Shown: positions 12,110 to 25,100 of the stretch, in pieces
How the letters are laid out: every line of letters starts with the position of its first letter
Position numbering within the stretch: the first letter of the stretch is position 1
Assembly: GCF_035083965.1 (NCBI RefSeq)
Contig: NC_089731.1
Span: forward strand, 7,415,501-7,479,500
DNA from: Branchiostoma lanceolatum
Taxonomy: Eukaryota > Chordata > Leptocardii > Amphioxiformes > Branchiostomatidae
Reading direction: 5' to 3'
DNA: 64,000 nucleotides
The notes under the pieces: model-generated
What the model was told of the DNA's origin: nothing
What the model saw: only the letters and a program-made list of their open reading frames with translations
The model's database searches: none
Translations under genes and position numbers: made by a program

Positions 12110-13178
12110 GTGAGTTTCTTGTGTAGTACTGCTCGTGTAGAAAGCTGTTTGTAATTGTTGAAAGTGAATAATGTGGGGAAAATGGTGAATGCTTAGTTTT
12201 TGTGGACGTTTTGAGGAAGCGCTTGTAGCTTAGGACGCTTACAACACGGTAGATCGACATGGGGGGGGGGGGGATTCTTGAAGGTGTTGATATTTGGTAT
12301 GGCCGTAACGTCTTATGGAGGTCATCTTTGAGCTTGTACTTGCAGTAGTACTTCATGGGTAAATACTCTCTTATTGGCGTCGTGGCTGGCGAGTGGAAAG
12401 TAAAAATAAAGTAAAATAAAGTGAAAGTACATTTAAGATATTTTTCTGCAAATGATTTCTTAGCAAAACTTATCATAACTTATTAAGTGAACATTGGCCA
12501 GTTGTTTGTGAATGTTCCCTCTCCATGTCTGTGTTGTTTTTAAAATTTAGATTGAAACATAAAATCAACAAAAACTAAAACTCTTGGCTTAGCACAAAAG
12601 TAATGTTGTACCGTTGTTGTGTATTTGTTCAGCTGACATAGAAAGTGGTTTTAAGTAGAGTGAACAAAACTTGAGTGTAACAGACTAACTAACACTAACA
12701 GTGTGCTGAAGACGAGAACACTGGGCTGCAGAATTCAGTATTCACTTAGTCAGTGTCTGGCCTTTCAAATTGAACTATTATATGATAATATTATACTTAG
12801 TATTCTATTCATTTACTAAGTATTGGTTTGGCCGAAACACATACATGTACAGCCAAGGTTGCCAGCCTATCGGTATTGTAATATATTAGTTTATTACTAT
12901 AAAAATATCGTTTGCAGACAATCAAATGTCAAGATTTTCTTTTAAAGCTTAGAAAAACATTACATGTATGTTAACTGCTTAATTTTTTACTGTACTGTCA
13001 TACCATTTTACAGGACCAATTTTCATGACAATATGCATGTACAGTATGTTGGACTATTGTACCACAGTTGTCTGTGACTGTGAGATGACTGTCATGGATC
13101 ACTTGTCTTCCCAGATAAACAGTAGCAGAAGTAGGATGTTGTTGTGACACCTGCCTGCAGTGTGACTGTGCTGGCACC

Positions 13179-16100
13179 ATGGGAGATCTGGTGGCATTTG
13201 AGGCTGAACTTAACAACATTGTCAAAGAGGTAAACTTGAATTAGAAGGCATTCGTTTATTTTTAAAGAAGCGATGCTGAGCTGTCCAGAGTTATCAACAA
13301 GCTATTGTTATACATGTATCAATATGTATGTACTACTTCTAAATTTCAGTACATTGTACTTTCTTATCTCTCTATCTATTTTTCTAGCTACATGAAAGAA
13401 TGATTAAGACTTGATCATGGATTGAATTAAATTGATCAAAAGATGTCAATATACAGTAACAGTGCAGTACAGTATAGTTACTATAGTACGTGAACAATAT
13501 GACTGGAGAATAATTTGAGAATTATTGAGTTGTTTGATTTATTTTATATTTTTATGTAATGCTCTTATATGTGTCTAAACTTCATCAACATATTAGCAAT
13601 TCGGTACATGTTTGTCTGTTTTTGGCTTCTTGGTACAATGGTAGCAATGGGTATTATGCCATGTTATAGTATATACCACTAGTATTGCCGGTATTCCATG
13701 TCACCATGGTCTTCTTCTTCTACGGGTACGGGTACTTAGGGAGGGGGTGGTCGCTGTGTTTCTTGCAGTTCGTTTTGGGCTTTAGCTCCTCAAAGGGCAG
13801 GGGTGCTAATCCCTGTCTGCCACCCTACAGCTGGGTGGCGGTGAGTACCCATGGTAGCAACACACATGTAATTTGATGTCCTTGGATATGCAATATGAAA
13901 GGGTTCAGTCAAGTGACTTGGGCTGTCCATTCTTCCTCATGCAATTCATTGCATTCATTCCCATTGTGTATACTGCAATGTTATAGTCACTTTTGAACTG
14001 ACTAGTCTATTCTATAGCAATTTTCTTCTTTTTGTGCACACAGTAGTATTCAGTGTACAGTAGTTGGAAATGACTCATGTCGTCCAAAATACTATGACTT
14101 TGTCTGAACCCAATTTGATAGAAATCCCATGTCTGAATTGATGGCCCTGGCTAGTATAGTGCACTGTGTTCTGCATTATTTATAGACTGTACCATAATTA
14201 CAGAGTGATGTCCTGTGTCTAGTGACCAATTTGAAAGTTTGAGATAAAAGGCCCCAAGGGTACAATGATAAATGCATGGTTGCATTTGCATCTTTCCCAG
14301 CCATTTTACTAGTTTACACTGTTGATTCAAAGTGTCACAAAGATTGAATGTACTTTTATATAGAGATAATGTACAGTTAAAGCTTTTATAATAATTTTTA
14401 CTTTTGTATCCCTTGCTGTACAGTATCTGGACTTTCGTAGTTATGAAGACACCTCCGCCACGTTTGAGGAGGAATGCTCCAGGAAGGGCAAACCCTCGCC
14501 CATCTCAGGCGGGCGGGTTAAGAACGATGAGAAGAAACTGGGTTTACAGGTGGGATCTTTAGTATATTGTATATGTTATGTCCCATAGCCTTTTTGAGGC
14601 CGTAGGGGCAGTGGGTTGATAATCCACTGTGTGTAAGGCATGGTATTGGAAGGCGGAGCCCATCCCTCTCCTTCCACAGCCTTTTACCTGCCCAACTGAA
14701 GTCAGGTACCCATTTTTACCTGGGTGGAAGGAGGAAAGTTGTGTTTAGTGCCTTTCCCAAGGACCCAAAGTTGGTGGCACGTCAGGTGATTTGAACCCAG
14801 GACCTGTGGGTTCTGGGCCAAACAGCCTAACTGTTATGCTAACATGATGCCTTATGAAATATCTGATTTTACAAATTTATAAGTTCTTGGGATTTGGGGC
14901 TATGGTTAAAACCTTGTTTTCATTTTCCTATATTGTATTACTCTTAATTTGGTGACTCCTGTTTTCCTAGCGTGAGTTCCTGACCCTGTTTGACCATGGC
15001 GAGAGGCGGGATTTCTTTGTGCTGTGGGATCAGCACATCCCGTCCTACGTCAGGAAGGACGACTCCGTCAGCCAGAAACTGGAGTTTTACCTCCATATCT
15101 ACTTTGCCATCTACCCAATCAAGTATGGACAGGGCAAAAATGTGAGTTCTGGCAGAAATGTGTGACATAGTTAAGTGGACACCAGCTTTCTTTAAAATAT
15201 GATTGGAATGTATTTAAAGCTTTTATTACAGACTACACAATCATGTATTCTATCCTTCAGGTAATATGTAGTAGGTAGTATGTAAGACAATGTCAGCAAT
15301 GTGATATGTGAAAAGGATGAATTTGTCCTATGATTATTTGATAAGAGATTATTCTAGGTTTTGTTGTGATTCTTTTTTGTCCCACCGAGATATGCCTAAA
15401 ATAAGTCTGACATTTGTGAAAATGAAAATTTTCTAAATTTTCTGGTCAATTCGTATGTATGTAAGTAGTAGGGAATGGAAAACACAAAACTTGAGTCAGG
15501 CATTTCTAATGGTTTACCTTAGAGATGAGATGATGTACCCCATAGACCAAATGTGTACATGTTTTATCATACTTTTCTCATCTGCAGAGCAAAGCCAAGA
15601 TGGACGAAGCCATGTCAGCATTTAAAGACTACCTCGAGACGGGTGGGGCTACTCTTAGCCAGACTACGGAGTTCCTACCTTTCTACGCGCTACCCTTCGT
15701 ACCCAACCCACGCGCTCACCCCTCGTTCAAGGAGCTCTTCTCTGTGAGTATTGTCTATCATTTTGTTATTGGAGAGGAAAAGAGATGAATGTTGAGTTTA
15801 GGAAGCAAGCTGAATGAAATGATCCAAGAAATGTGTATCTGTAGCTGGAAAACATACTAGGAAATTGGAAAATATGATTAATTTACTGTAAATCTAGAAA
15901 AATTCATCGTATTTTTAAGGATATCCCCCTAAGAAACCATTCTGGCATTACAGTAGCTTAGAGTATATTATTATTTATTTTTTTGAACGATAAACTTACA
16001 TGCACAGGAAATGGCTTGTGCTCTCTTGAATATGTGCATTTTGCTACAATAGGCTATTAAAAGGATAAGTTTTTAGAAAAAAAATGCTTAAAAAGAATCA

Positions 16101-19100
16101 TACACTCATGAAAGCAAAAACATCACAGATATCTTGTTTCCTAAAATCACCCCCCTTCCATTCCTTTGCAGGAATCTTGGGTTCCTGACTTGAAGATGAG
16201 ACTGGAGAAGTTCCTGACCTTGACCCTGAAGTCTGCGTCCCAGCCGAGACTGTTTGACATGTACAGGGACGGTGGCTCCGTCAGCAAAGGTGAGGGAAAC
16301 TGTGAGGTCCATGGCAGGGAAGTTTTGCAGTCTGTATCTTGACATCCAAGTCAGGGCCCGGTCAGACTGTTTGCGTGAACAAAAAACCAAACCAAGAAAT
16401 ACATGCAAAATTTATGTTCATGACTACCTCTTGTTCCCACAAACAACCTGACCAGACCTAGTTTGGTAAGCACGTCGGCAGAGTGTAAGCGTTTAAGGTC
16501 GTGTTTGCTTTATTTAATGTTGATATCCAAACAGGTTTATCTAAATGTGTCCAAATACATAATCTTACGCAACGGCTGCTACACCAATGTAACGTTGACC
16601 AAAGAGACCAAAAGAGACTTGGCAGATATAAATGGCAGGCTAATTACTGTACGTGCATTACGGTCTGTTGACTTGTTGGTTCGGTATAAATGTGACCCTA
16701 GCATTGGGCAAGTTGCTAAATGAGTAATGTTTACCACAAATGAATAAATTCATAAATTTATAAATTCATTAACTGATTTACTATGAACTTATGGTAGTTA
16801 AATTTTTTGGTACTCTTACCAAGTTGCTAAATGAGTAATGTTTGTCAATGCTAGGGTCACATGTATAAATTCATTAATTCATAGTAAACGATTTACTATG
16901 AACTTATGAAGTAGTTTTTGGGTACTCTAACAAATGATAGAATGGCAAGGCAAACAAATGAAATATTTTAAACATGTGTCTCCTGTGTGCAGAGATGTTA
17001 GGACAGATGCAGAACATGCAGCAGCAGGTGGTGGATGCTGAGAAGAGAACCATGACATACATGAAGAGATACAACAAGATGCAGGTACTGTTATTACACT
17101 GAAAGCACATCTGTGTTAGCAGATAATATAGGGTTAATGACCCAGCCTGAGGTGTATACAGTGTCATAATGTACGGTCCGTTCCGAAATAACAAATTATT
17201 AAACCACACAGAAGTGAGGGAGGCAAAAGGTAGCCTTCTCATTGGTCAACATCATCTGGCTATATGATGATATATTGTGAAGTACTAAGCAGCTGATTCA
17301 ACACACAGAAAGGTTAATGATGCACTACACAAATTTTCTTCATTGGTCTTCCTTGGGTACTGCAAATCTTGAAATGTTTGCAGCGGTTTTATTTTTGCAG
17401 TTTTTGCTGTAACCTCTAATAGCAAAATCTTAACAGGGAGAATATGTGATATGTTATTCTACTGTAATACCCATACCATATTTTTTTACATAAAAACCCA
17501 CATTTTTACCTTTCCCCCCAGGGCGACTATCACAACCTGATAGGAATCACGGCAGAACTTGTGGACTCTCTGGAAAACTGTGTGCACGGTGACATGGTGA
17601 GGCCTTCTTTAACTTCTATGCGTTGAACTTTTCCTACTTTCTCTGTAAATTAACTCCAATACAAGATAAATACATGACAATGTGTGTAACGAAAAATTAC
17701 TTGATGAGATCTGTAAAAAGAAAGTGAACGCTACTGGAAAGAGTTTTAGTCCTTTATAGGACAGGACGTTAAGCTGTTGTGATCTTCAGGGAGCTAGACT
17801 GGTTTGAGATCACTTTTGTCCCATTAACGAGTTATTGTAATTAACAGGTGACTCCCGAGTATCTCCAAGGCGTGTGTAATCGACTCTTCAGTAACCAGAT
17901 GAGACAGACCATGGATTTCACCAGGCCCGGCACGGTAAGTTTCCTTCATACACTCCCGATATATAGTGCGTTTTGCAAGCAACACACAAATATTTGTTTG
18001 TGAAATGGTGATGATTTCAACATTGATTTTGGCATGTTGTTTTGTTACGCTTGCTGGTTGTCATTTTTAATTTGGTACTTAAAAGTCTCTTGTACCAATT
18101 GTACATAGATTATTAACTTAAATCAGTGCCTGTATTACAAGCTTGTTGACATAAATGATAATAATTGGTTTTCATGTCAGAAAAATCCCCCTAGATATCA
18201 TATGAGGTATGGAATAAAAAATATTGGGACTCAATGATATGATGTTACATACAATATTGATTGGAGGATATCTCGTTGACAGAATGTTGTTTTGCCAACT
18301 TAGTAGATTATTTTAGAGAATATTTAGTTGATTTGCTAGACTTAGAGACTCTTTTTTTGTTGGCTTCTTTTCTTTTACATGGTGTAGATCAATTAGATTC
18401 TGTAGTTCTTGGGTAGTATGAGAGGGAAACTGAACTGCAAGAATAAGAAGATTATGTTTCGGTTCACAACTTCTTGTTTTCCTACTTTTATTTCTTTGGT
18501 CTAAGGAACAAGGAACTTAATTACTGCGGCCTAATGGTTTTTCCCATGAGTTTGTTTTTTCCAGAATTCACGCTGAAGTTTGTTGTGTTTTTGCACCCTT
18601 TTTCCTCCTCTCCTCCTCTCTTCTCCTCCCTCTCTCCGTTGTGTTGCGGCTCTCTAGCCTGATTATTACCAGGTAACTATGGCGACCAAACTGCTATTAC
18701 TTTATTACCATGGTGACGGTGGTGACATAAGCATGATGGGTACATGTATTTGCATGATGAATTTAAGTCCTGCATGTTTGCCTGGGTGCAAGGAGGGTTT
18801 TTTCCAGCTCTAGATTTAATTTCCTCTTTCCTCTGAGTCATTTGACTGAGCAATCTTCTGGGTTAGCGTAAAACGTTAAATGTCTGTGCCATTCCAGAAT
18901 GTGAAATCTGGGACATCATTTGCTTGGTCACATGATGCAATTATACATTGTGACATTTAGCTTTATGATACCGAAGTGTTAGTTTTTTTTAATGTCTGAT
19001 CAGATATATGACAAAAACAGATTTGGTTGGAATTTTGAACATGTCATACATGAATTATAACTGTGAACTTCAAGGTATTGCATGTTTTCAATGTTGTATC

Positions 19101-22100
19101 ACAGTCGCTTTAATTCTTACGAAGTCAACATTTCTTTCCAGGCTGGAGCAGCACTGAGGGAATCCATTGCTCCACAAAGGTGAGATTTCAAACTGTTATC
19201 ATGTTCTTCTTTCTTCTGACAACTGAAAAGAAGCTATTTTTTGGTTGATCAGGTTTCAGGCTACCTAATACATGTCCTTAGTAATAAGTGGTTGTGTACA
19301 AAGTAGCTAATGTTGTTGTTATGTTGTAACTTGTCAGAAATACACCATGCAGTATCTGCAAAGTTAGTTTCTAAAAAGCTAAAAACTAAAATCTGGAGAA
19401 GCTAGACTGATGTGAAATGCAGAAAAATGGATCCCTAGAAAAGAAGTTTGCAACAGACCTGATGCATCTTATAGATGTGCCTCATGTCTTTAAGTGGAAG
19501 AGACTTTCATTCTTGTATAGTACTCTTTAGCCATAGCCGATGCTGTAGGGCCGATGTGAATTAGGGTTTTACCATGATCAATATTGACCTACGGGGGCCA
19601 TATAATTTCTTTATGTTTGTACAGAAACATGATAATTTTCTTCCAGTTCATAATCAAAATCATAGCATATATAAAGTGAGAGAAGCTTAGATTAATTACG
19701 TGTGAACAATAATTACATGCTGCTACATGTATGTTGCTGTTCCAATCCTGACTGTGTCCCAGAAAAGGCCTGTTAATTCCTTTCATTCATCATCAAAATC
19801 ATAACTTAGCGAGAGAAGCTTAAATTAATTATGTGTGAACAATGCATGCTGCTACACTGCTGTTCCCGTCCTAACTGTGTCCTATACTGTCCCACAGTCA
19901 GAAGAAGCCTGTGGACGAACCAGGGCTGCTGCCGTCGCTGGACTACGACAGCGTGAAGCGCGACATGACGCACGGCCCGGAGCGAATCAGGGCACTGCTG
20001 CTCCAGGCTCTCAGATGGGTCAGTGTAAACAACAACAACAACAATAGAATAACAACAACAATTACATTAAGTAGGGTCTGAGGACAATGAAAAAAATGGA
20101 AAATTAATTTGTGCAAGTAATATCATATTTCCCTGTTCTAGACTTGCAACAGTGTGTAACTTATAAGTTATAACTGAATACACTGTTATGTTCCTGTGTG
20201 TCATGTAGTTTTTTCCAGTCATGTTTGTTGATTAGGACCACAGGAAGAGTAGCTGCAATGTACTTGTATATTGTTATTTAAAGCTAATTGTGGATCCGAA
20301 TAAACTCTCACTACCAGAGACTGACGCGTTCGGCAGCAGGGGAGCAGCGCAACACGGTCCTAGCAGCGTACATCAACAACGACCTTCTGGGGTGCACGGT
20401 GGAAGGGCCGCACAGGGTGAGGGAATAGACCATTCAGTTCATAATCTTTACTGCAAATTCATGGCCAAAAGCTTATTGCAAGTGTTCACATACTAAATAT
20501 ACGTCCTTAACAGATAGTGAAAATCAAGTAAAGTAAATGTAACAGTTACGTACCCATATGCACAAATATCTAGGTGCACCGAATGATAAAAAATTGGATG
20601 CACAGCCACAATTTTGGGTGCACAAAAGTGCATATGCATCCAGTATTTTGAGCCCCGAACAGGTTAATGCAGTACATATACATACATGTACAGTAGTACA
20701 GTACATGAAACAGGTATCTATAATGATTTTTTCTGAACTCTTCCAGCAAGCAGTGTTGGACATGCTGAGTTCCCCTAGTGAGGTGGTGCGACAGTACACA
20801 GCACGTCTGTTCAACACGTTCGCGTCCCTTGCGGAGGGTCGGTCGTACCTGGCACAGTGCACGGAAGTGTTGCAGGTGTTGGAGGATACGCTGAAAGCCG
20901 AGGATAAGGACTCCATCACGCGGGAAAATGTGCTCGGAGCCCTACAGAAACTGAGCTTAAGGTATAGTAACAAAACAATTTACATGACTATTGTGTGTTC
21001 CAAATTCAAGGTTGATTTGATTGGTTATGAAAACTGTTAATCGCAAACTTAATCTCATTTGTAACATTTTGTGTATGTAAATCGTCTGTATCTCTATCTG
21101 CATCTGTATAGCCGGTATAACTGCCCTTTGGCATAACACACCAACTTCACAGGCACACAGTGCAGCAGCAGCTGGTTATATTGCACTGAAGGACCTGTCG
21201 CACCTAACCTTTGCACACCTAGCTGCAAGCATTGTTTAAATTAAAGCTTAATTTTAGACTTACGTCTAGTTTAATCTGGATAGGGTGCCTCTACTGTACT
21301 TGGTGGTAACGAGTTTCACTCTACAATACTTCTAGGGAAAAAAAATTTTGAACACCCCAATCCTGGGCTGAAGTCCTGACATTCTTTCTCTTGTGTTTTC
21401 CAGACGACACCTGCAGAGCCTAATGATTGACAACGGCATCATCAGCTGGCTGGTGGACATTTTGGAGGATAGCGATGCACTATCAGATTACACACTGGAA
21501 TATTCTGTCGCATTACTTATGAACTTATGTCTCAGGACAGCAGGTACAGTAATTTGATATGATATGCTATTTCCTTATACATATCCATGTGTCATGTCCC
21601 AGACCTACATATATGCATCCTTAGTGCCAATTGGTCACATTTAATTCATGTCTAACTTTTGTGTCCTTGATTTTAATTGGTCACAATTTTTTTTCAGGCA
21701 GCCACCTGTAAGATACGCCCTGATTGTCTGGCTTATTTCAAGATTGTGCATATCTAGGATGTGGAAATTTCTGAAAATTTGAGGGAAAAAAATTCTGCCC
21801 TTCAGTCTCCAACAGGATTTTGAGGATGAAATTTTATGCATTGTGCTGAAAAGTTTGAAACAACTCATGGAATAGATCTACTGTTCATTTTTGTGAATTT
21901 TCTTCTATTATAGTCCTTTAAGCCAGAGGTAGAACTTAATTGTATTCTGTTTCCCCCAGGTAAACACAAGTGTGCGATGGAGGCCCACAAGGTGCTGAAG
22001 GTGTTGACAGACTTACTGGGAATCGACAACCAGGAGGTAGGAGGAAATGTAGATCTTAATACTGTGTTATGAACCCACTAAGAAACCACACTGAACCATG

Positions 22101-25100
22101 TGACCACTACCACACAAGAACCCCCTTTTTTAAGAAGTAGAGTAGTCCAGTAACCTCACTCAGGAATCTAGAGTCCTGGAAGAAGGCAGAATAAAGTTTG
22201 TTCACCTGAAGATATTGGTGTGTTCGTGTATGACGTGTAACAAGAACCTAAAACCTAACATACTGTAACTCTTGAAGTATTTCCTGTCCTTTTAAGTTCA
22301 TGGAAGCATCTTTGCCAGCTTATAACCTGGTATCCATCTTTTCCAGCTCTGTTGGTTCCTTTGATTGCTTGCCTGTTAAATAGCGCCGCAGGCACACAGC
22401 GTGGCAGCAGCTGGTTATATTACACTGAACGACCTGGTATTAAACAATGCCTCTTTTTCCCCTTAGATTCGACCTTATGTGAATGGTGCCCTGTACAGTA
22501 TCCTGGCTATACCCACCATCAAAGAGGAGGCTAAGGCAATGGTAAGATTATTTCTGTGATACCTTGCTATAAAGTATGAACATGACAGTTGTTCACCAGG
22601 TGTTTTAACTAGACTAGTGAATCTCATAGCCTTTTAGAGGAATTATCTCTTCCAAGGTTGTTGTTTTGAGTCTTGTCTAGCCAATTCTTGGAATTGCCAA
22701 GCAAGTTTCTGTAAAAATATTTCTGGCAATTGTAACTTAAAGGTAACTACAACTTGTTTCGAAGAACGTTCAAACTGGAGTTGTTGTTGTTTACACCTTG
22801 TTTATTGTTGTCACCAGGGTCTGGAGGACATTCTGAAGATGTACATCAAAGAGGGAAACAACGACATGAACCGACAGTTCGAGTTCATCATCAAACAGCT
22901 GAACTCCAACGAGCCTCCGAGTGATGCTGACTCTGACGATGAAGAGGAGGAAGATGATGACGATGATGAGGTGAGTTTTAGAGGTTTGATTTAGATAGAT
23001 CTTAGATACATAATGAAAAAAATTAATCTTTGCTCCAACTCAAGGCTAGGACATTTTGACTCAACAAAATTTTAGGTTTAACTGTAAATTCATTTTAGCG
23101 GCAGTTTTATTTGTTATGGTAGGAGGGAAAATGAGGTGTTCGCAGTGTTTCAAACTTGCCATTGAACAATTCTGTAGTACAGCAGGAATACATTGGAAAC
23201 ACATATTTGGGTGTCATGAATTCACAGCGGAGAGGTTACCACAAAGACCATGACAATAAAACCGCTGTGAAAGTTACAAGATTTACAGTAGGTTAAATTT
23301 GACCCTAGCCTCCTCCCTCGTGACCTTAACAACGAAACAAAGACAAAAAAACAAATTCCATGACTTTTGACAAATATTTAAACCTTACACACAACATAAA
23401 TAGTTTGCTCTGGGAAGCTTTCGAGACGAACTCTCTGTCTCTTCATCAACCCTAATACAGTCAGATCTCGTCTTGGAGTTCTCTTGTCACGTGACTTGAT
23501 GTTGATCATCACGTGACAAGGGACGTCATATATAGGCTTGAGATAGTGACGCCCCCTGTCCCTGTTTAAGGTACTGCGTTGTCTGCGGATTTGGATTGCC
23601 TCCCTGACACCCCTTGAAAACCAGTCGGAGTCCTGATCTAGCACTTTCACACTGTCCCAGTCTATCTTGTGTTTCTCATTGGCGACATGTTCCACCACGG
23701 TTGATGACGTTGATGTAATGTTTTTTTTGTAGGACCAGGATGCCATGGAGGCAGACCTGGATAAGGCGGAGGTGTTGAAGTCGGCACCGGGGGAACTGGT
23801 GGGGGAGAAGCTGCTGAGTTCTGAGTACCTGGGGGTAGGTTCCTCACGTCAGGATACACCTTCTTTCTTCTACTGTTTTCACTCTTCCTTGTATTGTTTT
23901 CACTCTTCCTTGTACTGTTTTTCACTCGTCCTTGTACTGTTTTTCACTCTTCCTTGTACTATTTTTCACTCTTCCTTGTACTGTTTTTCACTCTTCTTTG
24001 TACTGTTTTTCACTTTCTTGTACTATTTTTCACTCTTCCTTGTACTATTTTTCACTCTTCCTTGTACTATTTTTTCACTTTCTTGCACTATTTTTCACTC
24101 TTTCTTGTGCTATTTTTGACTCTTTCTCATACTATTTTTTTCTTTCATGCACTATTTTTCACTCTTGTAATATTTTGTCACTCTTCCTTGTTCTGTTTTT
24201 TGCAACACACTTGCAACTATATTGTGACCTTTGTAATGTGTTTATGCTTGACCTTGTACTGTTCTGTAGCTGTTCCTTGCCTTTGCCCTCTGTTTTGACC
24301 TGTGATCTTTGCTCTCTTCCTGTCACAGTAAGAAGGACAGCTGCTCCTCTTCCCTTGTTTTCTTTTGCAAATAATGGCCTTTGAACTTTTAATTCTTAAA
24401 GATATTCCTTCTTATTTTCATTTTATGACCTATGATTTTTGCACTTTTCCAAGCACATGACTGTATAAATGCACCACCTCACCTCTTGCCTGTGTTGTTA
24501 TTCACAGATTATGACCCATTCCTTGAGCCCAAGGAGGAAGGTTGGTGAAAATGTTGTGTTTGTTTTAATCCTTAACCTTTCCATCTCCTTTGTGTAGTAT
24601 GTAATACTAACGATGTTCCACGTTTGGGCACAGCATCACGTTTTTCTCCATTGTTTTTTTTTCAATGGTGTTCATGAATGTACTCCTCTGCTAGTTCCGT
24701 ACTTGTAGTATAACTTTTCGGATAGATGTCCCATGAGGTAGTGAACAGTGTATGCTAGCATGATGTTGCATCGATGAAGGTTAGATCTCTTACTCAGTGT
24801 CACTGACAAAAAGTAGTCTGGATGCTATTTGAAACGTCTGACCTTTTACAAACTTATATCCGGTTAGTTGCTTGAGTAACTGCTATTTGGCATAGCATGG
24901 CATAAGTTGTATTCTGTTATTCGTGTGAACATTTTTGTCTACTTTCAGGGTTGGACAGACCATGTTTCTGCTTTGTACGAGCCGTTAACGCGGCCGATAA
25001 CGCCCACATCACGGAAAGCTGGGCTGATCCAATCACATCAAGGGTGAGATTTCTTACTTGCAAAGTATAAAACTGTACCAGTTGCCAGCAAAATGTTTTC

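Noticed and set aside
14586..14852. A tRNA gene on the minus strand
   Set aside because: A- and B-box-like motifs are present, but the acceptor and anticodon stems do not pair; a SINE head is more likely.
18640..18680. Possible ARMC9 micro-exon before GTAACT at about 18673
   Set aside because: The flanking exons 17848-17934 and 19142-19179 already join in frame as in the human protein, leaving no missing residues.
23745..24384. Three overlapping ORFs of 120-150 codons rich in Phe, Leu and Cys
   Set aside because: They are translations of a 22-bp minisatellite; the real coding part is only the ARMC9 exon at 23733-23834.
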